A DNA stretch of 64,000 bases from contig JAPWDM010000007.1 of NCBI GenBank assembly GCA_035578155.1, forward strand, positions 28,556,413-28,620,412, in the 5' to 3' direction. How positions within the stretch are numbered: position 1 is the first letter of the stretch; the number at the start of each line of letters is the position of its first letter. The stretch comes from Brachynemurus nebulosus (Eukaryota; Arthropoda; Insecta; Neuroptera; Myrmeleontidae). The notes under the pieces were generated by a model that saw nothing but the letters and a program-made list of their open reading frames with translations, was not told the DNA's origin and did not search any database. This document shows positions 34,463-46,568 of this stretch, one piece after another. Both the position numbers and the translations under genes were made by a program.

Positions 34463-34696
34463 TCATATTACTAAAAAGAATTTCGTCATTTCAGTAGAAA
34501 AAATATTACGAACATTTGTAAACTTTCTGCGCACTTGATGGGTATGTCCCTTACGAATTTCTAAGCAAACATTCGTGGGTTTATCGACTTGACTAACAAT
34601 GGCAGTGTTACCTTTGCCAGTCAGTTCCAAACATTCGTACATATTCTGTGCGTAAAATAGATAATTTGTTGAAGTCAGAAGGGGCAAGAGGGACAT
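34463..34696 (-). other. Unrecognised 77-codon frame
   Basis: Reads MSLLPLLTSTNYLFYAQNMY, then a part with ECLELTGKGNTAIVSQ and CLEIRKGHTHQVRRKF. The composition looks protein-like but there is no domain I know and no splice or transposon context. A stop lies just upstream of the ATG. Could be chance or a transposon remnant. Confidence 0.2.
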
Positions 34697-34909
34697 CGAC
34701 AGTCAACAAGCGACAAATCCCTAAATCCGTTTTTGAGGTCACCCTTCCCATTTTTGATAAATTTTTTTTTTCGTAACGGGAACAGTATATTACATTAAGT
34801 TACTTTGAACTACCATATAAATAATTTCATATTATATTCAAACATAATAACTTCCTAGAATTACTAAGTGGATTGCATTTAAACTTTCGAACCACATTGA
34901 CATAATATG

Positions 34910-35418
34910 TAGGGATGTTATGGCGGTGGTTTTGTCGGAATCGGAAATCTCTGACCGACCTCGCCGGAGTCAAATACACCAATGGTTCAATTAATAAAAA
35001 ATAATTGAATGTTTTATTATAAAATTGGAGATTTTGGAAAGTCAGGTTTATCGCAAGGGAGTTCCCCTCCGGTCAGTGATTTTGAAGTAATACCTATATG
35101 TAGTTTAGAAATAATTTCTTCCAAGATTATTAGCACTATCATATTCAAACTCAATGTGAACAAAATCAAACAAAATGTTAAAAACCATTTTGTACTGTTT
35201 TTGAGTGATAGGGGCGGGGCTATAAATTTTATTACTTTGTTATAAAACGTAAAAATATTTTTAAGCATTTTTTAAAAGTTAATTTTACTAGGACCATTTT
35301 GTGTTACATCGGACGCTCCGTTTTAAAAGTATCGGAGTCGGAATCGGATTCGAAGATGCAACTGGAACCGAAAATTTCGATCTTTCGGAGTCGGAATCGA
35401 AACTCCGTAACATCCCTA
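34910..35418. mobile_element. Probable hAT MITE with GGAATCGG repeats
   Basis: Ends TAGGGATGTTA and (inward) TAGGGATGTTACGG are inverted. Near both ends the words GGAGTCGGAATCG and GGAATCGGA repeat, a subterminal array. The flanking 8-mers ATAATATG and ATACTACA agree at five positions, so the target duplication is worn. The TAGGGAT start matches the element at 39036, whose duplication is perfect. Confidence 0.6.
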
Positions 35419-36969
35419 ATACTACACTGACACCGCCCCGGTCTTCACTAAAATTATGTTCTCACTTCGGCAAAATCAACTTGTCACAAACTTCAGACAT
35501 ATTCAACATAATATTATACACGAAGAAAGCAATTAAATTCAGTTAACGGCTCAAATAAATATGATCTGACTCCCTGTGAGCAATTTAAAACATAATTAAA
35601 ACGACTAATTACCTATATAATCATAATACAGTGATGGCGATCATTAATATGATTCTCTGAAATTATTTTAATATTATTTGAGGTATTAAATTAAGGCGGT
35701 ATTCTGATATGAAAATTTAAAACAACTGGTTTCTTTTAAAATACGTCATCGAAAGAAAAAATTGAAATATTCAATATTTACGAAGTTGTAACTATTTAAA
35801 TAAGGCACGAATTACATATACCGCGCTGATGTAATATTTTAAAGCCATTTTAAGGGTTTCCCCGGACTTGCCCTCTTTTTGAGGGTGTCCGGCGAGCATT
35901 TGGCCGGAATTTTCGATACAGTCCGACTTTCGAAACCCGGACTGTATCTAACACCCTCAAAAAGAGCCCTAAAAATCATTTTAAGCCCGAGTTTTAAAAC
36001 AATTTCGAACAGTTGAAAAATGTTTAAATCTCTCAGTTTAATCGATAACTATATTTCATTACAGTTCAATTATATTTTCATAAATAACTCACAGATGGCG
36101 TTAATGATAGGTATAAACACACAAAACGATGACGATGTTTTGAAACTTAAGACACATTTTTCTCGAAACTACATTTTCTCAAATGGTGGACGATTTTCCT
36201 GAAAAGACTTTGGACAGTAGGGGAGAGGTGTGTCAGTAGTAACAAAAAAAAAATATACAGGCTAGTAACTTTGTATTTATTAGTCACAGGGAATTAAATT
36301 TTTGGCATAAGATACGGACAGCTTTCAGGTTTTGAATCAGCTGCACAAAAATATTCTATGTTGGTTCATAACTGAAATAACTGCATCTATGTGAACCAAA
36401 GTGTAATGTTACAATCGTCACCGTCAGAGGACCAATTGTTACAGGGTTTAGGTTCAATTGTAACACTCATTATTTAGTGGAATTTACATGTTACTTATTA
36501 TAATTAATTTGGTTTTCAAAATTCTTCCTTACATATTGAGTGAGTAAAGTGACAAATCCCACAGTCTCTGGCAACAGGCCTGATTTTTTTCCTTCTATTA
36601 CTCTTCTAACGATATTCAGGTATACATTATCGAATACGGTTCCTATCCTAGTTTATGTTTTGCTGTATATAGCTTTTTTTAAAATTGTAAAACAGCGTGA
36701 ATTAGATTAAGGACTGATCCAACAGGCAAAACTAATCGTGGTGGCTTTGAATCTAACGATAACCGTAACCGAAAATCGATAAAAAAAGAAACGGATTTTG
36801 CCAAAGTATAACGATTAATGGAAGGTATTTTTCTTCTCTTTTTTAAATTATTAATCAAAACCGTTTACCTTTATCATTCCATTCATACCTGAAATATAAA
36901 GTTTAATTTTGTTTAACATAAATTTTTAACACAATACAAAACATTATTTAGAAAAATAATAATGTAAAC
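35419..36969. other. No gene seen; one nested hairpin
   Basis: Between 35866 and 35975, GCCCTCTTTTTGAGGGTGT pairs with ACACCCTCAAAAAGAGCCC, and inside it GATACAGTCCG pairs with CGGACTGTATC, a GC-richer nested hairpin. The start at 35692 (TTAAGGCGGTATTCTGAT) may be a solitary transposon end. Otherwise AT-rich. Confidence 0.45.
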
Positions 36970-38492
36970 GCTGGGCTAAAATCCATCCTTCACGTCCCCG
37001 TTCGTGCCCGGCGGGCAACTGTTAGCTTCGGCTACCAGGCTGACGAGGCTCTGGTACTGTGTTTCGACAAGAATGATCGTGTGGAGGGGACGATGTTGTA
37101 TCCCCCGAGTGAGTGTTATGCCTGCGTCAGTTTGATTTGGTTTAATTGGTACCTTGACCGGAATTCAATGCGTCGTCAGTGCTGTCTACTCTCATGGGCG
37201 TGATCTTCGGAGTCCGACGAGACCGTTCAGACGAGTTGAAATGTGTGATGTTACATCTGTGATTTTGTTTAACCTATCTGTGATACTTTTATATCTGTGA
37301 TACTTGTTATGCCACTTGGGGTTTTCATGCCTGCCGTGGTATTGTCTAGCTGCTCAGTCTGTGATATTTCCCTGGCCTTGTTCTTGTCATTTCGATGGGT
37401 AGGAATGCGGCTCCCGACGCACTCGTTCTCATCGGCCACACGTACGAGTCGACGTCTGCCCGAACAGCTTGAGCGAGCTCGCCCAGTAAGGAGACGTCGT
37501 CGTCCCTCGTACGGATGCGTTCGTGGGCGTTGATATGGCGGCTTCCGCCCCGTCGAAGTGATACGAACACAGGTCAGATGTTGACTTTGTGATACTCTGT
37601 GGCATTGTCCCGTTCTCTGTAGCCTCGACTCGGACGAACGTGGCCTAGTCATCGTACCGGTCTCCCGTGTAGGTTGACCCCGACATCTGACAGAACGGCA
37701 CATGTACCCAGTAATCAGTTATCTGACAGAACAGTACATGTTGCTCAGTAATCAGATGTCACTGTCCCTACACGTGTGAGTTCCTAGGTGTTGACGAAGC
37801 CATTTCGGAATTGTCGAGACTATGGGGAGCGGAATCGTGACACAGAGCAAGAAATTTTGAAAACTGTGATGTTGTTGTTTTTGTTTTTTAATAAGATTGA
37901 TTTTAATTTGTTTTATTTTAACGATGTACCACTGAGGGCCTTTTCCACCCGAGGTGGTACATCAATTGTTGTTCTTATCTGTGATATTTTGTCATGCCGC
38001 TGTAGGCTTGCTGTTGTGATCCTTCAGCGGTATCGTTCTTAACTGCTTATTGCGGCACTGGTCGGCCTGTGGCTCCCCAGTGACGTAATAAGATTTAGCT
38101 TTTCTTGTGTTTTTCTTGTGATATTTCGTGTAAGATTTCTAGTCAGTATTTTCCACTCCGAGGCCCTTTACACCTCGGAGATTCATCGTTGGATTTCAGA
38201 CCTTGGTGACCGGACGCTCTGGCTAGCCCTTAGCGTACCGCCACCAAGGACTGTCCGTACTTTCTAGGCCCTGGGATGGCAGGGCTCATCGTTGAATTTT
38301 AATATGTGTATGTTGTCCATTGTCTATTGCATTTATGTGTTCCTGTCTTTATGTGTTGTTTTTATCTTTACTGAGTTTTGGCGGCGCATGCCCTTAGTAG
38401 GCGATGCCGCCGGGTGCTGCTGACCGCGCCATCCACCGGCAGCAGTACCCCAATTTTAATTAAAAAAAAAAAAAAAATAAATAAAAAAAAAA
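36970..38492 (+). mobile_element. 5'-truncated non-LTR retrotransposon insertion with poly-A
   Basis: A 1.5-kb GC-rich block ending in an A-rich tail (from about 38461) is flanked by a perfect 12-bp duplication, AATAATGTAAAC, at 36958-36969 and 38493-38504. That combination marks target-primed reverse transcription on the + strand. The first 78 codons (36970-37206) stay open and read AGLKSILHVPVRARRATVSF at the start, possibly the end of an ORF; the rest looks like a long 3' UTR with repeated TCTGTGATA words and a doublet TCTGACAGAAC(G/A)G(C/T)ACATGT (37686, 37724). No reverse transcriptase is present, so the clade is unknown. The 144-codon minus frame 37269-37703 is a GC-driven shadow. Confidence 0.75.
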
Positions 38493-39035
38493 AATAATGT
38501 AAACTAAAAAATATTTTATTAACCATAAAATTTAAAATTAATCCTTAAAAATTAGAATTCTGAAAAACTGTAGAGTTTTTAAACTTTATTTAAAACCCTA
38601 TACTCACTCTCGGCTCTATGTGCTCAGTTCCTTAAATTTAAAATACTAAAAATAAAATTTGTGGATATATAAAACTACTGGAATATCAATTGTAACATGT
38701 TACAATTGACACTACTGAATTTGTTACAATTGTTGCAGTGCTGTTTAATTTTATAAAAAAATTCGTAAAATTTTAACTATGATTAAAAAAGCGAAATTGC
38801 CTATTTGATAATACTATTTGTTTGCTTGCATTTCCAATAAAATTATTTTACTTCGCAAGTGATGAGGTATTTACTGTAAAAATCAAAAAATTGTCAATCA
38901 ACTCAAAATTTACAATTAGCTTATATAAACACATTTGGCATTGCTGAGAGAAAACCGCCACATGGTATTAACTGAAAGTTTTGTCGGTAAAGCACAACTT
39001 CAGGAGCCACCTTATGATACGCAATACTCCTCAGT

Positions 39036-39779
39036 TAGGGATTGTAAATTTACCGACTTTTTCATTTACCGGTAATTCGGTAAATTTTCTTAGCAAAACC
39101 GGTTTACCGGTAATTTACCGGTATTTTTAAAAACACGGGAGATATAAGAATAAATATTAGAAAAAATAAAAAATAAAAACGTAAAATTAAAGGTCACTAT
39201 ATACAGTATACAAAATAAGATAAAAATTATCTAAAAAAAATTTATCTGTTTGATTTTACGACGTTGTAGGTATCTATAGCTTCCTTCACAGAAATATATC
39301 ACCCATTATTGTTATTGTTTATTGAAAAATAATCATAAAATATGAATCAATTATAACTACCTACCTGTAATAAAAATTTACTTACCGCTTCTTACAATGT
39401 AATGATTTAACGTAATGTTTAATTATTTTGGAAAAAGTACAGCTGATTTCAATAATATGTAACTAAATACAAAAAAGACGCTTTTGTTGCCTAAATATGC
39501 ATTTTAAAACTGACCATTGCATTGTGCGATTTTATTGTATCATAGAATAGTTTATTATGGATACACAGTAAGGGGTAATTTGATTGTGTACATTTATGTC
39601 CAATGAACTTGATCATTCTTCTATGAAATAAAATGTACTTAAAAAAATTTTCAAATATATTATTTTTAATTTATCGAATTACCGGTAAAAAATCAGGGAT
39701 TTACCGGTAAAAATTTTAAGGCATTTTTAGTAATTTGCCGGTAAACCGGTTTACCAGTTTACCGGTATTACAATCCCTA
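39036..39779. mobile_element. hAT MITE with ACCGGTAAA repeats
   Basis: Ends TAGGGATTGTAAATTTACCG and (inward) TAGGGATTGTAATACCGGTA. A perfect 8-bp duplication TCCTCAGT flanks it (39028-39035, 39780-39787). Both ends carry many copies of TTTACCGGTAA, a subterminal array. No transposase. Confidence 0.88.
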
Positions 39780-40085
39780 TCCTCAGTAGGATTTTAGTTA
39801 AAAAATAAACTTTTTGCAAACAAATTAAAGTTGATTTTTTCATTGATTTTCAATTTTTTTTTTCAAGCTGATGCCATTTTGCAAAAAATTCGCCTTAATA
39901 AAACTAAATTACGAAAAAAAATTTTGTTCTGGGCGCTGTTTGATTTTTTTTTGTGTACCTCTGATCACGTATAATATATTTAGTTCGAAAGTTTTATATT
40001 GATTGGATTATTCGTTACGAAGAAAACAATTCTCGAATAAAACCTTCTTTTCGGGCATTTCGAGCCAGTGATGTAACGCCTTAAA

Positions 40086-40198
<113 letters not shown>

Positions 40199-40973
40199 GT
40201 GATTGTAGATAATGGTGCTCGCATCCATATACACAAGTTGTTCTTTACAATAACGAAGCGTTATAGAAATATCATCTGGGAGCACACTATCCCAGAGGAA
40301 ACAAGCTCACTGTTTCGTTTGTTTTAAGATAACTTTAATGGGTCGTTGCCTTCCTGTCTTGTTTTTGTTTCCACATAAAACACTATAGTCACTCCCGACT
40401 CTTCGACTCTCTATTCGAGTACAAACGCAAAAGAAATGCCCCTTATCTCAACGCTTCGTTTCGTTTGTATACAAACAAATACACCTTTCAGTCGGTTCAT
40501 GCACGTGAATAACCTAATCACAACTTATGCCGACTTTCCGAACGAATTTTTTTTTTTATAATTATTTTTTTTTAAGGTAGTTGGTCGATAAAACGATTTT
40601 TTCAAAGGATTCTAACGAAACTTCTCTAGACATTTATTTAACTCAATACCAATATACGAGTCCTTACCGAAAAAAATATTGACCATCCCAATTTTGAGAA
40701 AAACGGTTTCAAAGTTTTGTAATTTTAACACGGGCTCTTATGGGAAAACTCTATTTTTTTTTTTTTAATAAAATGAAAACGTGCCAATGGAATTTGATAA
40801 AAATTTAATGTTATAAAATACAAAATTACAAACCATATTTAATAACAAATAAAAATTACTGACCACCCCGTTTTTGAAATATAATTTATAATCTCTTATA
40901 TTGCTGCAACATAAGCGCCCGAAAATTAAAAAAAAACAAGTGATATACAAATATAATAACTGAAAAATATTAA

Positions 40974-41899
40974 CCCTAGAATCATACGTTGGTCTACGAG
41001 TCAAGTTAATCATACATCGGCGTCGTTTCGACGAATGGACTTTTTACGGGGAGTTTTAGAGTTTATTTGCAAAAAACATTTTTTTACATAACAATACTAT
41101 AAAAGCGAACAAAATATTTAAAAAAATTGGATTTGGAAAAATTTCTTAATATAAATATTTATTAATTTTTTTAATCTTTTTATCAAAGCATATTTTCACT
41201 ATAAAAAATAAAAAATAGATAAATACATCAGTTGTATCATAAAACATGTGTTTCAAATAATTAATTTATGAACTATTATGAGTCAGTGGACATGTGTGAC
41301 TTTACAGAATGTGAAATTTCTCAGTCATAAATATTCCTATAGATATGTAGTTATTTCCCCATTAGGCACATTTGTAAATTTTCTAAAATTTGTTAGTAAT
41401 TTTTGGAATAAGATCTCAAAAAATAATAAAAATTAAAATATTTTCCATAAAATAAATTGTTAACCTTTTATTAAGTCACTTGAAACGCATTCTTTAGTTT
41501 TCGATTCAATATATTAAAACTTCAGTATTATGTCGTCTCTATAAGTCAAACAGCTGTAATCATCTTTCACATTATCATAATCATTGAATAAATTAATTAT
41601 AACATACATATCTTTAATAAATTTTAGAAAAATTAGGAAAACTTTTATATGTGGAGTACAAATATGTGGAGTTTAAAAAAAAATATAGGTTAATCATACA
41701 TCGTCGTCCTTTTGACGCACACTATTTCAGTATAAAAAAACGACAATAGCTATAAACAAAATTTATACGTCTTATGTGTTATAATAACAAATAAATTAGA
41801 TAACAGAAGTTTCACAGCAAGCAGGTAACGACAAGTTGTAGTATTGGAGCAGGTAGAGAAGTTCGTTCGTCGTTTTGACGAGTACGTATGATTCTAGGA
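40974..41899 (+). mobile_element. piggyBac-type MITE, copy 2
   Basis: Perfect TTAA on both sides (40970-40973, 41900-41903), start CCCTAGAATCATACGTTGG, end ACGTATGATTCTAGGA. Same orientation as copy 1 and inverted to copy 3. It ends 109 bp before exon 2 of the receptor. Confidence 0.9.
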
Positions 41900-42008
41900 T
41901 TAATATATTACTTAATTTTTGATAAAAAAAAATTTTTTCGCTGAGATATACTTTTGTATCTGACTATCTCAGAGCAACTACGTTAAATATTCTAATTTTT
42001 GTCTACAG

Positions 42009-42184
42009 TTACGAACAAGAGAGTAAAGTCCAGTTCGTGGTTGATGCAGTGTACGCATTCGCGTACGCTCTGCACGCCCTCCAACGAGACGTTTGCAAGT
42101 CTAACGTGGGACTGTGTCCAAAGATGGCATCCTATGACGGTGGCGACTTCTACAAGAATTATTTACTCAACGTTTCATTCATCG
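42009..42184 (+). CDS. mGluR: Metabotropic glutamate receptor, coding exon 2
   Basis: The acceptor TTTTTGTCTACAG ends at 42008. The first base completes codon 385 (GG+T, Gly); then 58 codons read YEQESKVQFVVDAVYAFAYA, continue with the cysteine-bearing LQRDVCKSNVGLCP and end NYLLNVSF-I; one base (G, 42184) passes on to exon 3. The donor is G|GTAAGT. The EQESK lysine (K391) matches the lower-lobe lysine that contacts the glutamate side chain in group II receptors. Insect mGluRA can have a longer insert between the two cysteines; this one is short. Joins exon 1 after a 30.2-kb intron. Confidence 0.95.
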
Positions 42185-42238
42185 GTAAGTCAAACAGTAA
42201 CCAGATTACTGTTTGTAATTATTTGAAATTTATGAAAT

Positions 42239-43280
42239 TAAATAGTTCGGTTACGAACTAGCTTTCGAGTAATTAACTCATCATCGTCAGTTGAAACATA
42301 ATTGAAGAGTTGCTTTCTGGATCATAATCCGGTTATGATTCGGAAAAGAATTCTTCAGTTATGTTCTAAGGTAAAAGACCCGGTAATTGACCCTGGCCCA
42401 GTTTCTGAACTTTTCAACTTTGTTATAAATTAATAAAAAAACTGTATTTTAAATAAGAAAAAAAATAAATTCTTAATTTAAAGTAATCTATTCTGTGTCT
42501 AATGAACAGCAATTTAAAAAGTTTAGAATATATTAACTAAATAAAAAAAAAATTTTAAGTTTAAAATGTGCGTAAAAACTATTTTTTTGGTAGTTTCCTA
42601 ACAGTTTATGTTACAAAGTACTCATTTTGATCTGTGCAATATTCATCATGTAAGTATGAAAACTTAATTAAAAATATATGAGCAGGTTAATATTTGTTTA
42701 AAATTTATTTTAAAATATTTATAAAATACCTTAGAATGATTTTTATTATTGAAATATGAGGGTCAATTACTAGGCTCACTTCTAAAGTGGTATGGCCCAG
42801 TTAAATTCTAACCAGTTTTTGTTAGTTATTTTGTTATTTATAGTTATCTTCGATTAGTTTTTGTTATTTTTCATAACGTATATAACATTAAACATTCATT
42901 TTTATCAATAAAAAATTATTTATAAATTAAATTTTAAAAAACTGTATTTTTAAATTTAAGAATCAGAAACTAGGCCACTGTCAGGGTCAGAAACTGTCAC
43001 ATGAGAAATTTTGAAGGTCAGAAACTGGGCCCTTTTTGCCAATTTTTAAAACATTAATTTAAATTATTAATTCAATTCAAATAATTATTTTACTTGTATG
43101 ACTTTATTTTGAAAGCCATAAACTAGTTGATAAAATTATTAATTGTCTCTTAAGTTTAAATTTATATTTATTACTGTCGTTTAACCTCAGCCGTCACTCT
43201 TAAAAGGTCAGAAACTAGGCCCGTTACCTTACTTGATGATGAATTAATTACCTGAAAGCTAGCTTGTAATCGAACAATTT
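42239..43280. mobile_element. Hairpin MITE (family H), copy 2, split by another element
   Basis: Outer ends AAATAGTTCGGTTACGAACT with CGAGTAATTAACTCATCATC, and the inverse at 43236-43280. Same family as 19595-19833, which is only 239 bp long. The extra length is the pogo-like insertion 42369-43229. It begins 54 bp after exon 2. Confidence 0.65.
42369..43229. mobile_element. TA-flanked pogo-like MITE nested in family H
   Basis: Ends AGGTAAAAGACCCGGTAATT and (inward) AGGTAACGGGCCTAGTTTCT, with TA at 42367-42368 and 43230-43231. GGTCAGAAACT(A/G)GGCCC words repeat inside (42398, 42953, 43014, 43205). No coding frame. Confidence 0.6.
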
Positions 43281-43537
43281 TCTTTGAAATTCAACATTTC
43301 GTAAACAGGACTCGAAAATGAAAATGATTAAAGGAAGTTTAATTTTATTTTAACACTTTCAGTCTTTTGGTGGTTAGCGTCATTGACCACGTCTCTTAGA
43401 TCTTTTATATGAAAATTCATGCCATCTAGCGACATGCAACTGAAGTATTATGAACGTTGCATCTATACTTGACATAATGCAACTGATTATCGTTACATTA
43501 AACTTGAGCCATAAATAAAGCTCAAAACGGTTCCAAC

Positions 43538-44325
43538 TAGAGATGTCGATTTTAAATCGATTAATCGATGCTTAAAAAATCGATTCTTTTTTCGATTTTT
43601 TTCATTTGAATCGATTAATAAAAGTAAGAGATCGGCAACCGATTTTTTCCAAAAATAATTTCATTTTAATCAATTGTATTTTTACAAAGAAACATATGTT
43701 AAAATAACTTCTCACTAAAAACGTTATTGTTTATTGTCACCATTGTCACTTTTTACTCGTTGTTATCAAAGAACTCCCCATGTGACTCGATATAACTACA
43801 TATTATATATACGCACTATCTTGTCCAGTAGCCCCAACAGTATCCAATAGTGGCAATAGCCAATATGTAGACATATTAAGTACTACTATGAAGACTATTA
43901 ATACAAAAGAAAGGAAGACCACCCATCTGGCAAACGGTCCATTTCGCACAAAAGCAACTTAGAAAATATTTTTTTGTAAGTTTGTTTGAAATTTTTGTAT
44001 AAACTTGGTTCATTCCATTTCATGGTATTCGTCCTACATATTCAATTATTGTGTTATTTGTTTATTTGCTAAAATTATAATTGAAAAATTAACTCATGGC
44101 CTTGGCGTAAGGTGTTCTTACACGATACCCCCCATGTACTATCAATTAAGTCATTTAACAAACTATCAGCTAATTTTATTTAAACTTTTCAAAGTTTCGA
44201 TTTTTTAGATCGATCTTACACAATCGATTTTTTTTTTTAGCCGATTTTTTTGTGAATCGATTTTTTCAATTTCGATTTAAATCGATCCAAAAATCGATCT
44301 TTTTTTTGGAGAATTGACATCTCTA
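43538..44325. mobile_element. hAT-like MITE with ATCGATTT repeats
   Basis: Ends TAGAGATGTCGATTTTAAAT and (inward) TAGAGATGTCAATTCTCC. Both ends are filled with AATCGATT words. Flanking 8-mers GTTCCAAC and GTTCTCTA agree at four positions only, so the target duplication is uncertain. Architecture and TAG(A/G)GAT start agree with the hAT MITEs at 34910 and 39036. Confidence 0.55.
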
Positions 44326-44464
44326 GTTCTCTAGTACCCAAAAAAAGTTTTCCTAACGAGGCGTTACAGCTAATGTTGACATTTAAACATTAACTGCTAT
44401 CGCACGAACCACTTTCAATTAACAATAACAACAAAAAACTGATCCAGTTACGCCTTTGTTACAG

Positions 44465-44574
44465 ATTTGGCAGGTAGTGAAGTAAAGTTTGATCGCCAAG
44501 GGGACGGTTTAGCGCGGTACGACATATTAAATTATCAGCGAGTTTCCGAGAACACCTCCACCTATCATTATCGG
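44465..44574 (+). CDS. mGluR: Metabotropic glutamate receptor, coding exon 3
   Basis: The acceptor CGCCTTTGTTACAG ends at 44464. AT completes codon 444 (Asp); 36 codons follow: LAGSEVKFDRQGDGLARYDI, LNYQRVSENTSTYHYR. This is the end of the lower lobe, with the VKFDxxGDG turn conserved in metabotropic glutamate receptors. The donor CGG|GTAAGT leaves phase 0. Intron 2 upstream is 2280 bp. A pogo-like element starts only 32 bp after the donor. Confidence 0.95.
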
Positions 44575-44606
44575 GTAAGTTTATAACTGAAAGTAAAATA
44601 TAAGTA

Positions 44607-45912
44607 GGGTTGACCGGGGTAATTGTGAATGGATTTTCATGAATTGAGATAAAAACGTTGTTTTAAGTATTTTTTATTTTATATATCACATTACGGTTGA
44701 TTTATTTTTAATTCTACATTATTCAGGATGCGCCACACAAATTCTGAACAAATTCGTATGAAAAACAGAAATTTTATAAGCCATTCACGTTTCCCCGGTG
44801 CTGTTTTGCAAATCTTATGAATATTGGGGTAAAAGTGAATACCATCAGAAAAATTATTTAGAATGGGTTACAAGAGAAGTGAGGTACATCAAAGTAAAGC
44901 CCAACTCAAATTCTTCACATTTACCCCACTTTCAAATTTTTTATCATACTTTAGCGGTCACAATTTCTCTTTGTTTAATGCAAGTTACACATACCTCAAA
45001 TTTGTACAAAAAATCAAGGTTAAATAAAAATAACAAAAATTGTAGGAGCAAATTTATTACAAGCTAGAAATAATATTTTGATGACATTTTGTCATTTTAT
45101 CATATAAAAAATCAAAAAAATTACATGATTTTCACACAAAAACAAGGAAAGTAAGACTTTTTCAAGGAAATACATTTAGTTTACATGATTTAAAAACAAC
45201 AATCTATTCGGTCTAATACTATAAACGAAAAAAAAAAATGGTTTTGTGTTAATCCTATTTCCCTTGGACACTCACAGAGACATTGAAAACAAGTAATTTT
45301 TCTATTTTTGTAAGTTGTTATTGGGTAAGAGAGCACAGCAATGATTTCGTAGATTGATACACAAAACATATCGCTTTTCACACAATTTTTTTTTTTTTTG
45401 TATTGTTGGTACAGCGGAAACTTGTACAATAATGCCACCACCATCTTTATCAACATTTTCAACTTCGAAAAGGACACTACTGAAATTTTTGACCGAATGG
45501 TAGCATTTGTGAATGACGTTCACAATTAATTTTAAAATCATGGGGTAATTGTGAATTGGTAATAAATTGTCCAATTTCTTCAGCAGTTAATAAGGAACCC
45601 TCTCAAGGTTTAGACCACTTCTTTAAAAGTACTTTTAACCATTTCTTACCTTTTAAAAAAAGAAAATGTATTTAAAAAAAAATTTTTTTGAGGATTGGTC
45701 GAAGTAAGATACATAAAATTTTGCAAGGGTTTTTTCAAAATAACAAAAAAAAAAAATACTAATACTTGGAGAATTGTTATTAAATTTTAATAGCATATTA
45801 AGAAAGGACAGAAAAATATATTAAAAGTTGATTTTTAACAATATTAATGTTATTTTAGAAATTATAGGCGCCGTTCACAATTACCTCAATTCACAATTAC
45901 CCCGGTCAACCC
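44607..45912 (-). mobile_element. pogo-like element, complete-ended copy
   Basis: Ends GGGTTGACCGGGGTAATTGT and (inward) the same first 19 bases, flanked by TA (44605-44606, 45913-45914). Long inverted ends carry extra copies of CAATTACCCC. On the minus strand several overlapping frames (45190-45477, 45302-45574) are shared in broken form with the copy at 5552-6639. One of them contains IIAVLSYPITTYKNRKI, which lines up loosely with the IVQILPNPEI tail seen at 23998-24218, so a decayed transposase tail is likely. Confidence 0.75.
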
Positions 45913-46078
45913 TATATCGTGATAATCTGAATTATTGACTAGTGTTGTATGGTAGTCCCGTGAGAGGTTCGTTTATTGGACTAAAAATCTGTTAAAATTA
46001 GAAAGTTCATAGTGGCCTCTTTTTCGTCTTTGTTATTCATAAACACGCTAAAATAGTTGTTCGAACATCAAAGTCAGA

Positions 46079-46460
46079 AATGGTGGTCAATATTTACAAC
46101 GACAAATACCCCTGTCGCAACGTCCTACATAACATAGCGAATTTTCGATTAAAAAAACTAGTTTTTTATCGGAAACCAGTCGACATAGAATAATAATTCA
46201 AAAACCTATTTTATGTGATTTTTCCCATCTTTCTAGTGGTGTAAAGAAATGTGCAAAAACTTTCGAACTTTCGAAAAAATTTCGGCAAAAAACTTATTTT
46301 TTCACGAAAAATGTCCAAAAACCATGTTCCGGGCATCGGACCTGTCTGACTGAAAAACTCATCCGAGATTTTCGAACTTTCAAGGGTTTCACTAACAATA
46401 AATTTTTGTAAAAATAGGATGTTTCATTCGAACCGGACTCAGGTCGCACCATGAGGATGG
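46079..46460. repeat. Dispersed repeat, copy 1
   Basis: The run CATAACATAGCGAATTTTCG, then AATAATAATTCAAAAACCT, TTTATGTGATTTTT and GGCAAAAAACT(T/A)ATTTTTTTCACG is shared with 58895-59153, in the same order. A shorter piece (GTATCGCAGCATCCTCCATA) lies at 55165. No coding content; class unknown. Confidence 0.55.
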
Positions 46461-46568
46461 CTGTAATAGCTAAATTTTCAACCAATACATTTATGAAAAA
46501 TTAATACAATATAAATTGGTCGAGTGCAAGTTGGACACACATTTAGTAAGGATACGTCACAATAGCTA

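Noticed and set aside
4908..35710. TTAAGGCGGTATTC words at 4908-4924 (minus) and 35692 (plus) as ends of one giant element
   Set aside because: Orientation and 31-kb distance across unrelated DNA and coding exons make two solitary ends more likely.
37269..37703. 144-codon minus-strand frame rich in Arg, Thr and Ser
   Set aside because: Antisense to the GC-rich non-LTR insertion; high GC removes stops, giving a shadow frame.
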